A DNA stretch of 64,000 nucleotides from Zantedeschia hybrid cultivar. Its lineage: Eukaryota > Streptophyta > Magnoliopsida > Alismatales > Araceae. Both the position numbers and the translations under genes were made by a program. Positions within the stretch are counted from its first letter, which is position 1. Each line of letters starts with the position of its first letter. The notes beneath the pieces are model-generated. The model searched no databases and was not told the origin of the DNA. It saw nothing but the letters and a program-made list of their open reading frames with translations. The stretch spans positions 59,340,650-59,404,649 of the forward strand of contig JARZZO010000002.1 of assembly GCA_030544215.1 (NCBI GenBank), read 5' to 3'. This document shows positions 1-11,035 of this stretch, in pieces.

Positions 1-2066
1 GCTCTTGACAATCTCCCAACAATGCTGATAGAACAACAAAGGAAAGCCATCAGGCCCAGCCGCTTTATCCCCAGCCAAAGCAAAGATTGTCCTTCTGACT
101 TCTTCCTCTGGAAAATCAGCCAATAAATCATTTCTCTCCTCCTCCAAAAGGTGAGGAAGCAAATCATCCATGAAGGTAGGCCTCCAATAGTCCTCCTCAA
201 TGTACAGGGAAGAATAGAAACCCTTGATATGAGAATTAAGGTCCTCCTTCCTAGTGATGATCTGATCTCCCACCCTAAGAGAGTTGATCAAGTTCAATCT
301 CCTTCTACCAGAAGTAATATGCTGGAAGTTGACAGTGTTTACGTCCCCTTCTTTCACCCACCTATCTTTAGATCTCCGTTTCCAATAAATTTCTTCTTTC
401 AAAAGGATCTCCTGGTATTCAGCCTTAAGGTTCTCTCTCAAAGTGTTGTCTTCTTCATCCATTAACTCAATCTCCTCCAAAGCATCCAATCCGTCAATAT
501 GCTCAAGCAGGATCTTCTTAGCTTCTGTACCTGGCAACAAACAGGAGGCTCCCCACAAAAAGAGTGCATGAGCCAAGGACTTCAACTTGGAGATCAAAGA
601 AGCCATGGGCGATCTTCCAACGTCCTAAACATCCTAGACCCTCCTCACCTCTTCCATAAAACCCTCTTCCCTCAACCAATACTTCTCAAATATGAATCTA
701 GGCTTGATGTGACTTTTGGCATTAGTCCTGAGAAGGGTAGGCTTGTGGCCCAAGATCGGTCTCTACAAAGAAGCCTGAAGATGAGGATACTGATCCTCCC
801 ACTCCACTAACACAAGGAACCCATCAAGTCTAGAATAGGATGGGTCCTTTTTGAAACTAAACCAGGTGAACATGGAGTTGGATGTGGGGATGTCAATCAA
901 TGCGGCCTCTGCAATGAAATCTTGAAATCTGCCATTACTCTTATGATATGATGGCTATCCGACCTCTCTGAAATTGTTGTAGTTGCGTTAAAGTCCCCTG
1001 CCACACAATAGGGCCTGCCTGCAAGCTGAATAAAAGTTAGGATTTCATTCCACACCTCCTTCTTATCTTCTCTGCCTTGGGGCCTATAGACCCCAATAAA
1101 ATCCCAAAAGGAAACCATCATCTGAATTGCGGAAGGTAACAGAGAGCCAATGCCAAATCACTTGTCTGCCCACCTCCTTCACAATATAGTCATTCCATAA
1201 GAGCACTACCTGATGATGGGGAAAAGGCCCCTTTAGCTAGCCTACTTCCTCCAAGCTCCCTCAAGACCTCCTCACTGCCCCTCTTCAATTTTAGTCTCTT
1301 GGATATAGAGAATGTCAATTTTACATCTCCTAACCTCCCTCACCACCACGCTCTTGTCCCTCCCCCCAATTCCCCTTACATTCCACGTCACTATACGCAT
1401 TGAGAAACAATATTTCCCTCTCCCTCCCCTCCTTCAAACCCCACAACTTCCCCCTCGGCTCTTCCCTCCCTAACACCTTTTCTCAAAATAGATTTTCCTC
1501 CTCTAGCATCCCTGGCTAAGCTGAGATGCCATCTGTTTTGGATTTTGTAAAATGCTGCTTTGATATATTTCTTTACCCCCTCAAACAACACCTCGACCAT
1601 CTCTGCAACCTCCCTTACCTTGTCCGCTGTAAAATTGTCATCTTCAGGAGCAATTCCTTAACATCTTCCTTCTCCCAATCATGGCCCTCCCTCTGACAAG
1701 CCAAAGCAACCTCAACCCCCACCTCCATCACAGGATCACCAAAAACCCCCGCAGCCACAGGTGAAGACAGAGTGTCTCTGACGACTTCTGGTGAGGATCC
1801 CAAAACCTCCTGGATCATCTCAACCCCCTCCTGGTTCGTCTCAACATTCAAGCCTAGAAGGCTCTCCCTCAAAGGACTTGAACTCCCATCAGTTGGCAGT
1901 GGTCGACTTTGGCATGGGACGAATGGAAGCTGCTTCGCACCATCTCCGCCATTCGTCTTCCTCGGAAGGACTCCTCCCTAGCCAGGTACCTCCCCTGTGG
2001 CATCGGTGACGGACCTTGTAGAACCTCGTGGAGAGAAAGAGGAGACAAGGGCTACTGTAGGGGAGG
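1..2066 (-). mobile_element. LINE retrotransposon (LINE-1), ORF2 5' half, cut by the window edge
   Basis: Minus-strand non-LTR retrotransposon remnant. Reading down from about 180 to 1, the translation runs through LLEEERNDLLADF and ends in KAAGPDGFPLLFYQHCWE, the start of a plant LINE reverse transcriptase (GPDGF motif). The rest of RT lies beyond base 1. At 1121-897 the segment with YCVAGDFNA is the endonuclease/exonuclease/phosphatase domain. Between and above these the frame is broken many times. The element continues on the far side of hAT-1, at 6190-6672, where its ORF1 zinc knuckles lie. Dead element; domain calls are firm, exact ends are not. Confidence 0.85.
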
Positions 2067-2375
2067 AACTAGGAGTGTGCTGTTAATTACGTTGATCGAC
2101 GGTTAATTAGGGGAAATCCCCAATTTTGGCCTTAATTAGCGGTTAAAAATTGGGGCTTTTGTCTAATTACTTAAATTGAACATCAATTGGAGCCTAATTA
2201 AGCTTCATGACGTGTTTTAAACTAGGAGTGTGCTGTTAATTACGTTGATCGACGGTTAATTAGGGGAAATCCCCAATTTTGGTCCTAATTAGCGGTTAAA
2301 AATTGGGGCTTTTGTCTAATTACTTAAATTAAACATCAATTGGAGCCTAATTAACATCCAATTTTACATGTTTTA
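2067..2375. repeat. 152-157 bp direct tandem repeat at the left end of hAT-1
   Basis: Two consecutive copies start with AACTAGGAGTGTGCTGTTAA at 2067 and 2219. They stay nearly identical until about 2340, diverge slightly near the end, and a third repeat start (AACTAGGAGC) appears at 2376. The unit is rich in TTAATTA and GGTTAATTAG motifs. It lies between the LINE-1 junction and the transposase start, so it looks like an amplified subterminal block of hAT-1. Confidence 0.85.
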
Positions 2376-2441
2376 AACTAGGAGCATAATGCCAAATGTT
2401 CTTATATTTGTTTCTATTTTTTTTTTATGTGTTGTAGGAAC

Positions 2442-5400
2442 ATGGCTGAACAGCAAGAGCAAGACCCAGGGTGTGCCCATATCACCTTAATTAATACTGC
2501 AAAGAGGAGAGTGAAATGCAAATATTGTGGCAAAGAGATGGGTGGTGGAATCACCCGAGGGAAAGAACATTTAGCAGGGAAGACAGGACAAGTGACAAGG
2601 TGTACTGTCTGTCCCCGACAAGTTGCCAACGAGATGCGTGAATTGTTGCGTGGCCGAAAAGCACAAAAAGAACAAAAGAATGAAGATGAGGTTGAACTCC
2701 AAGGGGAAATTTCAGGTAGACATAATACAAAAGGCAAAGGGATGTATACTGCGGCCAGTGGCATTTCTATACGTGAGAGGCAAAGGGCTGAACAAAATGT
2801 AGATTCTAGTGATGATGATGATGATGATGATCCTGACATGGCTGCAGCTAGAAGAGAGAGTTTGTGGCATCAACAAGAAGATGAAGCCCGAAGGAGAGGT
2901 GATGGACCATCAATAAGAGGCACAAGTCAACCTACAGGCCAAGTGGGTCCTATGGACAGTTATCTTTTTAGAAGACAGACTTCTACTCAGCCAAAAATCA
3001 AGCAAGCAATGAGAGGAGTAAAAAAGTCAGCTGAAGCGGCAGGACATACTTTTAAAAGCATATGCAAATGGTTTTTGCATGCAGGTGTTCCCTCACATGC
3101 TGCTCAGTCTCCTTATTTTCAGCCTATGATTGATGCGATAGCAGATCATGGTCGTGGGTTCAAAGCCCCCACACGTCGAGACATATATGGACGGGGGCTT
3201 GATGGAGAATACGAGGAACTTCAACAGTGGGTTGAAAGTTTTAAGGCAGTATGTAAGGAGAGAGGATGCACAATTATGTGCGATGGCTGGACTGGTACCA
3301 CGAAGAAGTCCATGATTAATTTTCTTGTTTATTGCACAGAAGGGACAGTTTTTATGAAATATGTTGATGCATCAAACTATTCAAAGAATGCAAAATATTT
3401 ATTTGGTTTGATGGATCAGATGGTGCAGGAAATTGGAGAGGAAAATGTTGTCCAGGTGGTCACCGATAATGAACCAAGTTATAAAGCTGCAGGGAAGAAG
3501 TTAATGGACAAGCGCAAACACATTTATTGGGTCCCATGTGCAGCGCATAGTCTGGACTTGATGCTTGAAGACATTGGTAAGGATCCAACTATCAGCAAGA
3601 CTGTAAAGAGAGCCCAAAGAATTACCCAATTTATTTATGGTCATCCCAGGATCTTGAATATGTTCAGAGAAAAAGCATCTGGAGGTCGAGATCTCATCCG
3701 TGCAGGGCCTACACGATTTGCATCTAATTTTATTTCTTTAGAATCTTTGCACAAATTCAAGAATGAGATCAGGGGTTTTATGTTTAATAAGGAGTTCTTG
3801 GAGTATATGCGGACCACTTCCAATGAATCTAAATCTGAACATTTGGAAGTGAGAAAAATCATAGAGAATAAAAATTTTTGGAGTAATATGGAGACTTATC
3901 TGAAGTTAAAATTGGTGGATGGGAATGATAAGAATTACATGGGATATTTGTATAAAGTGGTGGGACCTTATTGATATCAGATGGGAAAGCACATTACACC
4001 ACGACTTGCATGCAGCTGGTAAGTGAAGTCTTATACTATTACATGGGAGATTATTTATTAAATTGACATTAGTAATTTTTCACCTAAATGCAGGTTATTA
4101 TTTAAATCATCGAGTAATGTACAGTCGTCAAGTGCATATTGATGGAGAGGTGATTCAAGGCACATTAAATGTGATTGCACGTTTGTCGAGGACAATAGAA
4201 GATAGGATTGAGGCAGGGAGACAAGTATACTTAGTGAAGATCTGACTTTAAGATTTATCTAATTACTTGTAATTTGAAGAGCCTATGAATTCTATTAATT
4301 GTTAATTCCATCTTTGTAGATGGAGGCTTATAGGCTAAGGCTGGAGACATATAATGAAGACTCTGTGCAAATTGCTGTAGAGAAAGTGAGCCCAGGTATA
4401 CTTAGTCATTGCATTGTTGTCAAATGTGCATAAGAAACGAGAACATACATTGATGAATTTTTTTTTTGGTTTCTTTTAATGATGGCACAGCTGAGTGGTG
4501 GATAATGGTGTACAACAAAGATAGGTGCTATAATCCATTGGCTTCCGTTGCAGTGAGGGTTTTGAGTCAGACGACGTCGGCAAGCCAATGTGAAAGAAAC
4601 TGGAGCACGTTCAGCCTTATACACTCAAAAATTCGTAACCGGTTAAAGGCTGAACGATTGGACAAATTGGTGTACTGCCATTACAATATGAGATTGAGGA
4701 TCAAAAACATCCGGTTGAGACAACAATTGAGGGAGAAACGAGCTGCAGGGCACGCAGAAGATGTGGTTGGCCAAATTGATGTGGAAGAGTTATTTGATGA
4801 TGATAATCCCTTGCAGACTTGGGTCGAGACACGAGCAACTGTCGATGAGCCAGTTTTTGATCCTGATGATACAGAATGGGCAGAAGGCATACTAGATGGA
4901 GCTGTTGCTAGAGATCCAGAATTAAGAAGCTCGAAAAGGCAAAAAGAAAATTCACCTCCTCCTTCACATGAGTATCAGAGTCAGACTGAGCATGTGCCTT
5001 TATTTGCACCTGATATTGAGCTTGAGCCTGCTAGACACTCAGAATAAGATAGTAGGCCAGTCACTCCTAGAATGGTTGGGCCACCATCATTCTTGAAAAG
5101 GAGTACATCTACATTGGAGAGGACTAATCTGGCTGCCAGAGACGATCCTGCCATTGATGAGCTGAAGCAAATTTATGTGAGGCATACACCACGAGGAAAA
5201 GGAGTATTGAATCGATTGAACTTGCAAAAGGATCTAGAAAAAAAAGAAAGCCAGCAAAAACAGGCATCACAAAAGAAAAAATCAAGTACTGTTAAAAGAA
5301 AGTTAATTGTTGATTATGATCAAGATGACGACGATGATGGGACAGAGTCTCCTAGTGATGATGCTGGTGCAGCTGCAGGTGCTACTACCGGGGGCGGAGT

Positions 5401-5833
5401 GTATGCACCTTCTTTCTCCTTACATGTTGACACAGGAAGAGGACAACATGAAAGTCAAGGAGATTATGATTCACAAAGCCAGCATGGACAGCAGTCAGGT
5501 TATGGAGGTGGCCAACAAGAAGCAGGCATGTATAGCTGGGGAGATCAAGTAGAGTATGAAGGCTTTCAATTCCATCCACCGATTCCACCCAGTAGCAGTT
5601 ATGGGTCAGGGTCTTCTTCTTATCCTCATGCTACTTCTTTGCACCATGATTCTGGCATTTTATCAAGTCAACAACCATATACTCCAAGAGGGATTCAAAG
5701 AGGGATGCACGACTTGGCTGCATCATTGTTTAGTTATGGTGAATATAGGGAACATATGCAACCTTATTATGGATACCAGCAACAGCAACCAGATGATGAA
5801 TCAGAAGGATCTACGGGTTATTATCCATATTAA
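2442..5833 (+). pseudogene. hAT-1 transposase (BED / DUF659 / hAT dimerisation), degraded
   Basis: Would act as a nuclear DNA transposase. The start is taken as the ATG at 2442; a further ATG at 2427 is upstream and in frame. A BED-type finger (CKYCGKEM...HLAG) comes first, then an acidic linker, then a DUF659 core with CDGWTGTTKKSMINF, VVTDNE and YWVPCAAHSLDLMLEDI. After a frame change near 3955 the reading KWWDLIDIRW...LHHDLHAAG continues to a GTAAGT donor at 4019. Further exons lie at about 4094-4245 and 4321-4398. The last exon, from about 4490, carries the dimerisation motif (ASVAVRVLSQTTSASQCERN). It is interrupted in frame by TAA at 5045-5047 and then resumes to 5833 with a Q/Y/S-rich tail. 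Compared with hAT-2, codons between MGYLY and KWW are missing. Family certain; not functional as it stands. Confidence 0.88.
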
Positions 5834-6097
5834 GGGACTCACTTATGTTTTTCATAGGTAAGGATCGTTTGATTTCGTTCATATTTTGCATTGTTGTAAA
5901 TATTTAGTACATTAACATAATATTTTTCATGTTTAATCTCTATGAAAATTGTCATTTTGTATGTGTTATGTGTACTTCTTTATCTTAACCCATTTTTATC
6001 ACACCCAACACATAGCTAATTAATTGTTTACATTTTTTCTGAATTTTTTCTGAATTTTTCTGATTTTTTTTCTTTTTTTTCTGATTTTTTTGGGCCC

Positions 6098-6181
6098 TTT
6101 TAAGCCCGTACCGGTCGTACCGGTACGTACCGGTACCGGCCGGCACCGGTACCGGTACCAGTACCGATACTGACATCCATG
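6098..6181. repeat. CCGGTACC subterminal repeat block of hAT-1
   Basis: Dense overlapping copies of CCGGTACC/GTACCGGT-type words fill the last 80 bp before the element end. The same words fill the MITE at 22426-22679. Closely spaced short subterminal repeats are typical transposase-binding regions in hAT elements (family knowledge); the role here is inferred. Confidence 0.75.
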
Positions 6182-6189
6182 ATGGGAAC

Positions 6190-6672
6190 TGATCTACTGC
6201 ACTTCTCAGACTCCCTCATATCCTCCATCTTGCGCTAAGATCTCCTTGACTAAGTCTGCCGTCAGGCTACCCACTACGGGCGACACCAAAATGCTCCTTC
6301 GGAGCTTCAACAGGCAGGGGCGAGGAAACCCTCATCCAATGTGGAGACAGATGACACCAAGGAGAAGCGGGTTTGACTTCTGATACCACCTCAGCGAAGG
6401 ATCTCTTGTGCGACCCACCCGAAGTAAATGGGCAGAGCTTACGAACATGGCCCTCCCTACCACAGAGAAGGCAACGCACTGAAGCAGAGCACGATCTTGC
6501 CCAATGACCCAGCTGAAGGCATCGGAAGCAGCTGGCGGGCTTGGCGGCGTCCGGAGCCCCTTCCCATCGACTACCTCCAAGGGGTGTGCAGGTGGCTCCC
6601 GAAGCAACCGCCGGTGGAGACCGCATCCGGTCCCCCGCACCGCTCCTCTCCGCCATTCGGCATATGCCAAGA
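6190..6672 (-). pseudogene. LINE-1 ORF1 (gag-like) fragment with two CCHC zinc knuckles
   Basis: The reading at 6656-6267 on the minus strand contains CFRCLQLGHWARSC followed by CLLCGREGHVRKLC, two CX2CX4HX4C knuckles as in plant LINE ORF1 nucleic-acid-binding proteins. It ends at a stop at 6267. The 5' end abuts the A-rich end of LINE-2 near 6673. The remainder of this LINE lies beyond hAT-1, at 2066-1, in the same orientation and expected order (ORF1 then endonuclease then RT). This supports one element split by insertion. Confidence 0.8.
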
Positions 6673-6674
6673 TT

Positions 6675-7395
6675 TTCCTCTTTTTTCCTGAATTCTATAT
6701 TAATGCAAAGGCAAAAACCAAAAGATTTGAAGCAGTCAAGTTTTAATGGGATAAAAGATCATTTTTCGAGAAAAAGCGTGGATCGTACCACCAATTTAGT
6801 AAAGGAGAGGAAGTACAATCAGCTGGATAGGAGAGATTCCTATCCTGTAAAAAATTAAAAAACGATTAAGCCATGCTAATATGAAATGCCTTAATCCACG
6901 AATCTAGAACACAAGCCCCAGTATATCTGGACAAGGAATACAAAAAAGATAAGCTACACAAACAAATGTTTTCAACATATATTTACTTCCCCGAAATATA
7001 GCATCATTTCTTTCCCGCCATATGCTCCAGCTGACTGCATGTGGAAGAATACCATAAAGAATCCTCAACTCCCGCTGCCATGTTTGCTGCTTCAATTGCT
7101 TGAAAACTTCCATAGCTCCAGGACATTATTGGAGGTTGGCTGAAAATTAAGAATTTTCCCAAATATTTCCCAGACATGCTTACTGATAACACAAGTCACT
7201 AACAGATGATCAACATCTTCTTCGTGCACAACACAGAATGAGCAAATAGTATCTGTATGAGGACAAATGTATACTTTAGTGATTAACCTTTTGTCATACA
7301 TTAACCACATAAAAGCTCTGACTTTGAGTGGAGCCTTCACCTTCCAAACATCATCATATTTCGGATAAGTTGGCATTTCTCCTTCCAGCACAGAG
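6675..7395 (-). mobile_element. LINE 3' end (LINE-2): zf-RVT domain and tail
   Basis: Minus-strand remnant. The segment from 7391 contains VWKVKAPLKVRAFMWLMYDK and then CSFCVVHEEDVDHLLVTC, the zinc-binding region found after the RT of plant LINEs. Below it, about 7050-7000, comes WSIWRERNDAIFRGS, the usual C-terminal LINE motif. The 3' end is close to 6675, where the minus strand becomes A-rich (GGAAAAAAGAGG). 5'-truncated at about 7395 and frameshifted. Confidence 0.8.
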
Positions 7396-7447
7396 CTGTG
7401 AACTTATTCTTATTAGGCTCCCAAATCAATTTGTCCAATTTGTCCAA

Positions 7448-7596
7448 TTTGCCCAGCCTGGCCAGTCACCCCCAGCCGCCTAGCCCGGCCTGGCAGGTCA
7501 CCCCTCCGACCGCCAGCCGCTGAGCCCAACCTGGCCGGTCACCCCTCCGACCGCCAGCCGCTGAACCCGGCCTGGCCGATCACCCCCTCCGCCGCT
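7448..7596. repeat. GC-rich 41-bp minisatellite
   Basis: Tandem units starting AGCCCGGCCTGGCAGGTCAC at 7482, then at 7523 and 7564 (41-bp period), with a shorter related unit from 7448 to 7481. Sequence is C-rich on the plus strand (CACCCCTCCGACCGCCAGCC). No open coding role is evident. Confidence 0.85.
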
Positions 7597-8139
7597 GCAG
7601 CCTGCCCTCCAACTCCGGCCACCGGCTGGTCCCCCATCGCGCTGCAGCTGCTGCAAAAACAGAACAAGGTTAGTTTTTTTTTTTAATAATAAGATTAACG
7701 CACATGGGAAAAAAAATTGTGCATAATTTTTCTGATTTATTTTCTCAGTCTCTCATATGTTGACTTGATCATGGGAGAGTTTTTTCTTTTTTTTGGAATC
7801 AGATTAAGGACTTCTGTGAGATTTTTTTGTGTACCATTTTTGTTCATCTTGATTTGTTTTGATTCTTTTTTTTTTGTTCTCTTCTCTATTTCTAGTGATT
7901 TGGATTGTCAGTACAATTTTAGGGTTGCAGTTATGACCATTTATGTTCTTCACTTTTACATTCCTTGTTGTTTCCTGTGGGTTATTCTATGGTTTTTAAA
8001 AACCAAGCTAAAAGCAGCCTTCCGAAGCTATGTCTGAAGATAATTAATGATCACTCAGTATGTTAATAAAGCAGGTTCTCCTTCTAGAATGGCATACATG
8101 AAGTTTCTTTTTCTAACATCTTCTACAGACATTGGACAG
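7597..8139. other. Unassigned interval
   Basis: GC-rich to 7665, then T-rich sequence. A plus-strand reading at 7717-8037 is hydrophobic only because of T-rich codons and resembles no family I know. Nothing supported. Confidence 0.4.
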
Positions 8140-9955
8140 CATGCAAGCGGATCCAATCGGTTAGGGCCAAAGTAATTAAGATCTGAACCGAACTAATATC
8201 TGATTCTTGGATCAAGCTTCCCCTAACGGAAGATGATCTTAATTTGTGGCTGGAATACGGGTCAAATCTGTATTAATTAGTGCACATTAGAGAGGTGAGC
8301 ATCACTATTTTAGAGTGACTCCAAGTTGCCATTTCCTTATGTTGGTTTATGATTAAAAGGCAATGGAGAGACATTTGATTAATTCCTCTCCCTTATTGAT
8401 AGGCACCTCTCCGATGTGTACATTTGGACACACCTATATAATCCAGACTTTTAATTCTAAAGGAGATCCATCAACTATAAGAAAAAAATATACTTGTTTC
8501 TGGAATTTTTAGATCTCAACCCCCAACCTAATCATATTGAAGAACGAATTATCCTATTTTCAATATTTATTTTTAATCTCCCTGCAATTGCACGCTCATT
8601 GGATAAAACTTCCTTTTCTTGATTTTTCAAAAATTTAGAGGGGATTATTCCTAATTTTTGTGAGGACTTACTGAATTACCTGAGATGACCCTAGCTAGCT
8701 AATAGATACGGATATCTAAAAATCGCTTTTCTATTTCTTTTTTGCCTCATGGACCCAACTACAGATCCACTTTGATGGGTCCGTATTCTGATTCAGATTA
8801 ATCCAGATTGGATCCGGAAACAATTTCGGATCCAAATTGGGTAAGGGTGGTGGCCCGTTGCTTCATTGTGATGGACCCGATTCTCATGGTGGGCATCCTT
8901 CACCACTCCCACAAAGAACAAATCATGCATCATCCGCATCAAAGCTACCCCAAATCGAAACCAATTTGGATGGAAGAGCATTAAGTGTGAAGCTTTCATA
9001 TTATGTTGTTCTATCATATATGTTTGCATGGACACAAGAGATGTGTATAAGAGGATTATATGACGATCTTAAAATTACAACAACACCTTTAGATATATCC
9101 TTCACCTTTATATTATGTCAAGTTTATATTTATCCTAGTTGTAAAAAGTTTAATCTAATGTTTTTTACTTGAAAGTCGAGAAAGATAAACTTTTATTAAT
9201 TTTGAAAAATTTATCTTTCTTTCTAGGTTTTCGATATCTGAAGATTGCTGACATCGTGAAGTGGACAAATCAAGGTATCAAATCCACATAAGATTTTCTT
9301 CAATTTTTATGATCCAGCGAGCCTGGGTGGTGGCTCATTTATATTTTATTTTATTTTTCTTAGATGTTAATTTTTATGATCCAGCGAGCCTGGGAGGTGG
9401 CTCATTTATATATTATTACTTATTTATTTAATGTTAAATGTTTGTGATCCAGTAAGTGTGGGTGGTGGCTCATTTATATTTTATTTTGCTCTTCTTAGAT
9501 GTTATATTTAATGTTAAGTTTTTGTACTCTTTTTTTTCATGTTGAATGTATTTTTTGGAAAAATTTGAATGTATTTTTTTTTTATTATTAAAGTGTATTA
9601 TTTTTTATTTGTAGTGAATGTATTTGTCAAATAAATCGCTCAGTCTAAATGAACTCTATTGTTGTCCTAGCGATTGAAATGATAATCGATCGATGATCCG
9701 AATATTTGACCGATCATTAGCTTATAGCCTTATAGGTCAATTAGCAAATTATCTTTTCAAATCGATATTCATAATGGATAAGATAATGAATACACATTAT
9801 TTTTTATCGAATGCATATGATATACTAAGATTTAATTATCTGACCGATTATTAACTTATAGGATCGTTGACGGATAATTTTTTTAAACCGATAACTTAAT
9901 GGATACGGTCATGGATCTACCTTAGATCCGCACTGAATCCGACCCGTTTACATAC
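8140..9955. mobile_element. AT-rich segment with hAT-like ends (tentative)
   Basis: The right end read on the reverse strand is AAGTATGTAAACGGGTCGG, a typical plant hAT terminus, followed by GATC-rich subterminal words. Near 8142 the plus strand has GCATGCAAGCGGATCCAATC, a possible diverged partner. Inside are further GGATCC/GGATCT words (8170-8220, 8805-8835) and a 67-bp tandem repeat. No transposase is present. The right end falls inside the NLR fragment reading, suggesting insertion there. No clean target duplication seen, so extents are provisional. Confidence 0.4.
9305..9500. repeat. 67-68 bp tandem repeat, three units
   Basis: The word GATCCAG(C/T) followed by a GGTGGCTCATTTATAT core recurs at 9311, 9378 and 9446, giving a 67-68 bp period. 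The second and third units carry several substitutions. Confidence 0.8.
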
Positions 9956-10518
9956 TTGGCTGTCCCACTTTCAACTTGATCTACAATACTCAATCTGAGG
10001 ACCCCACTGGACCAAATTCCTGCGTCCGCCACTGCCCGCTCCCTCGATATCTCCTCCAATCGGTCTCTGATCTTCTCGACCTGGCATGTCATTCTGCCCC
10101 AGAACAGAGCATCAATGTTCGGAGTGGGTGAGTCGCCTGCCTCCGACTCGTGCTTGGTCTCCGGGATCCTGGTCGTCGCGACGCCGGCTTCCCCCGCCGC
10201 CCGGGCACAGAGGAGCTCATACTCGTACTCGTCGAGGACGTCGTCGGCGTCGTAGGCGACGGCCCGGACCTCGTGGAGCCAAAGCCGCACCGAGGCGTCG
10301 AGGACCTCCCGGTCCTCCACGTCGTCGAGGACCTCCCGGTCCTCCACGTCGTCGAGGACCTCCCGGTCCTCCGCGTCGTCGAGGACGGATCGGACCGCCT
10401 GGAGCTTGGCGAGGTCGTCCCGGACTCGGGCCGTGGCGGGAAGCTGCGGCGGCGCCGGCGCACAGATGCCGAGCTTCTCGATCACACGGGTGATCGGGGA
10501 AAGGAAGGCGTCCGACAT
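9922..10518 (-). pseudogene. NLR resistance-protein fragment: Rx-type coiled-coil domain only
   Basis: The 198-aa reading starts MSDAFLSPITRVIEKLG and contains the Rx_N hallmarks: LQAVRSVLDDAEDRE, WLHEVRAVAYDADDVLDEYE (EDVID-like region) and a later VEKIRDRLEEIS helix. Such domains sit at the N terminus of CNL immune receptors and mediate signalling. No P-loop or other NB-ARC motif follows; the reading runs into hAT-like terminal sequence and stops at 9922, so this is a 5' fragment. Unusually, the DDAEDRE motif is followed by two extra copies of a 9-residue unit (VLDDVEDRE) from a 27-bp tandem repeat. Coding GC content is much higher than the surrounding DNA. Confidence 0.75.
10303..10383 (-). 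repeat. In-frame 27-bp tandem repeat inside the NLR coiled coil
   Basis: Three copies of a 27-bp unit (plus strand: GTCGTCGAGGACCTCCCGGT and the rest) lie head to tail and keep frame, each adding nine residues of the VLDDVEDRE type. The unit is a duplication of the conserved DDAEDRE segment itself. Confidence 0.85.
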
Positions 10519-10810
10519 CGCCGCCGGCGGAGGCTTCCTCCACGCTACGAGAATCGATCGGAGTCGGGAGGAGAAAGATGAGAGTGGCAGTTGGTGAGTT
10601 GACAGTGTAGAGAGCTGACTGATGAATCAGGCGGCCAGAAAGTGAAAACCGGATAATCCTGGCCCTGCCCGTTTGGAAAGGATTATGGAAGATATTTTTA
10701 TCATTAGAAACACTTCTGAGTTATAAGAGTAATACTTGCCGAACGGCGCTCAGCAGTACCAGCGCGGACGGCGCCCTTGCTCCCCATGGCAAGATCCTTT
10801 CTTTATTTCC

Positions 10811-11035
10811 TTTTTAAACTTTTTAAAAGTATCTAGATCAAAAAATGGATAGTACGGTTGGTGAACTTAGGTCGACTTCTAGAAGGTTGTAATTTTTAAA
10901 ACATTCATAAATACTTCCATTTGTATGTAAAAAGTTAATTTTTTAAAATTGTACAACTAGTTCGGAATCGACTCGAGTTCATTAGTTATACTATCTGATT
11001 TTTGATTAGACACTTTAAAAAAATTTTAAAAAAAA
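10811..11035. repeat. Fold-back (palindromic) AT-rich element
   Basis: The left arm from about 10811 (TTTTAAAAGTATCTAGATCA, then GGATAGTACGGTTGGTGAAC) matches the reverse complement of the right arm ending near 11035 (AAAGTGTCTAATCAAAAATC, then AGATAGTATAACTAATGAAC). The arms are about 100 bp each and diverged. This is the shape of a small MITE; I could not fix a target duplication. Confidence 0.6.

Larger units (their letters stand above)
2070..6181 (+). mobile_element. hAT-family DNA transposon (hAT-1) inserted into LINE-1
   Basis: The interval separates LINE-1 ORF1 (6190-6672) from LINE-1 ORF2 (2066-1) and carries a hAT transposase on the opposite strand. The right end reads, on the reverse strand, CATGGATGTCAGTATCGG, close to the end of the MITE at 22426. 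The left end reads TAGGAGTGTGC. The flanks share only GGAAC(T), so any 8-bp target duplication has decayed. The right terminus is packed with CCGGTACC-type repeats (about 6104-6175). Left boundary inferred from the LINE break; right boundary from the terminal motif. Confidence 0.7.

Noticed and set aside
7717..8037. 106-aa hydrophobic plus reading
   Set aside because: Arises from T-rich DNA; no start context or family similarity.
10086..10581. Long open readings on the plus strand and in other minus frames over the NLR fragment, rich in Arg/Pro/Gly
   Set aside because: They are shadows of the GC-rich coiled-coil coding sequence; only the 198-aa minus reading has family motifs.
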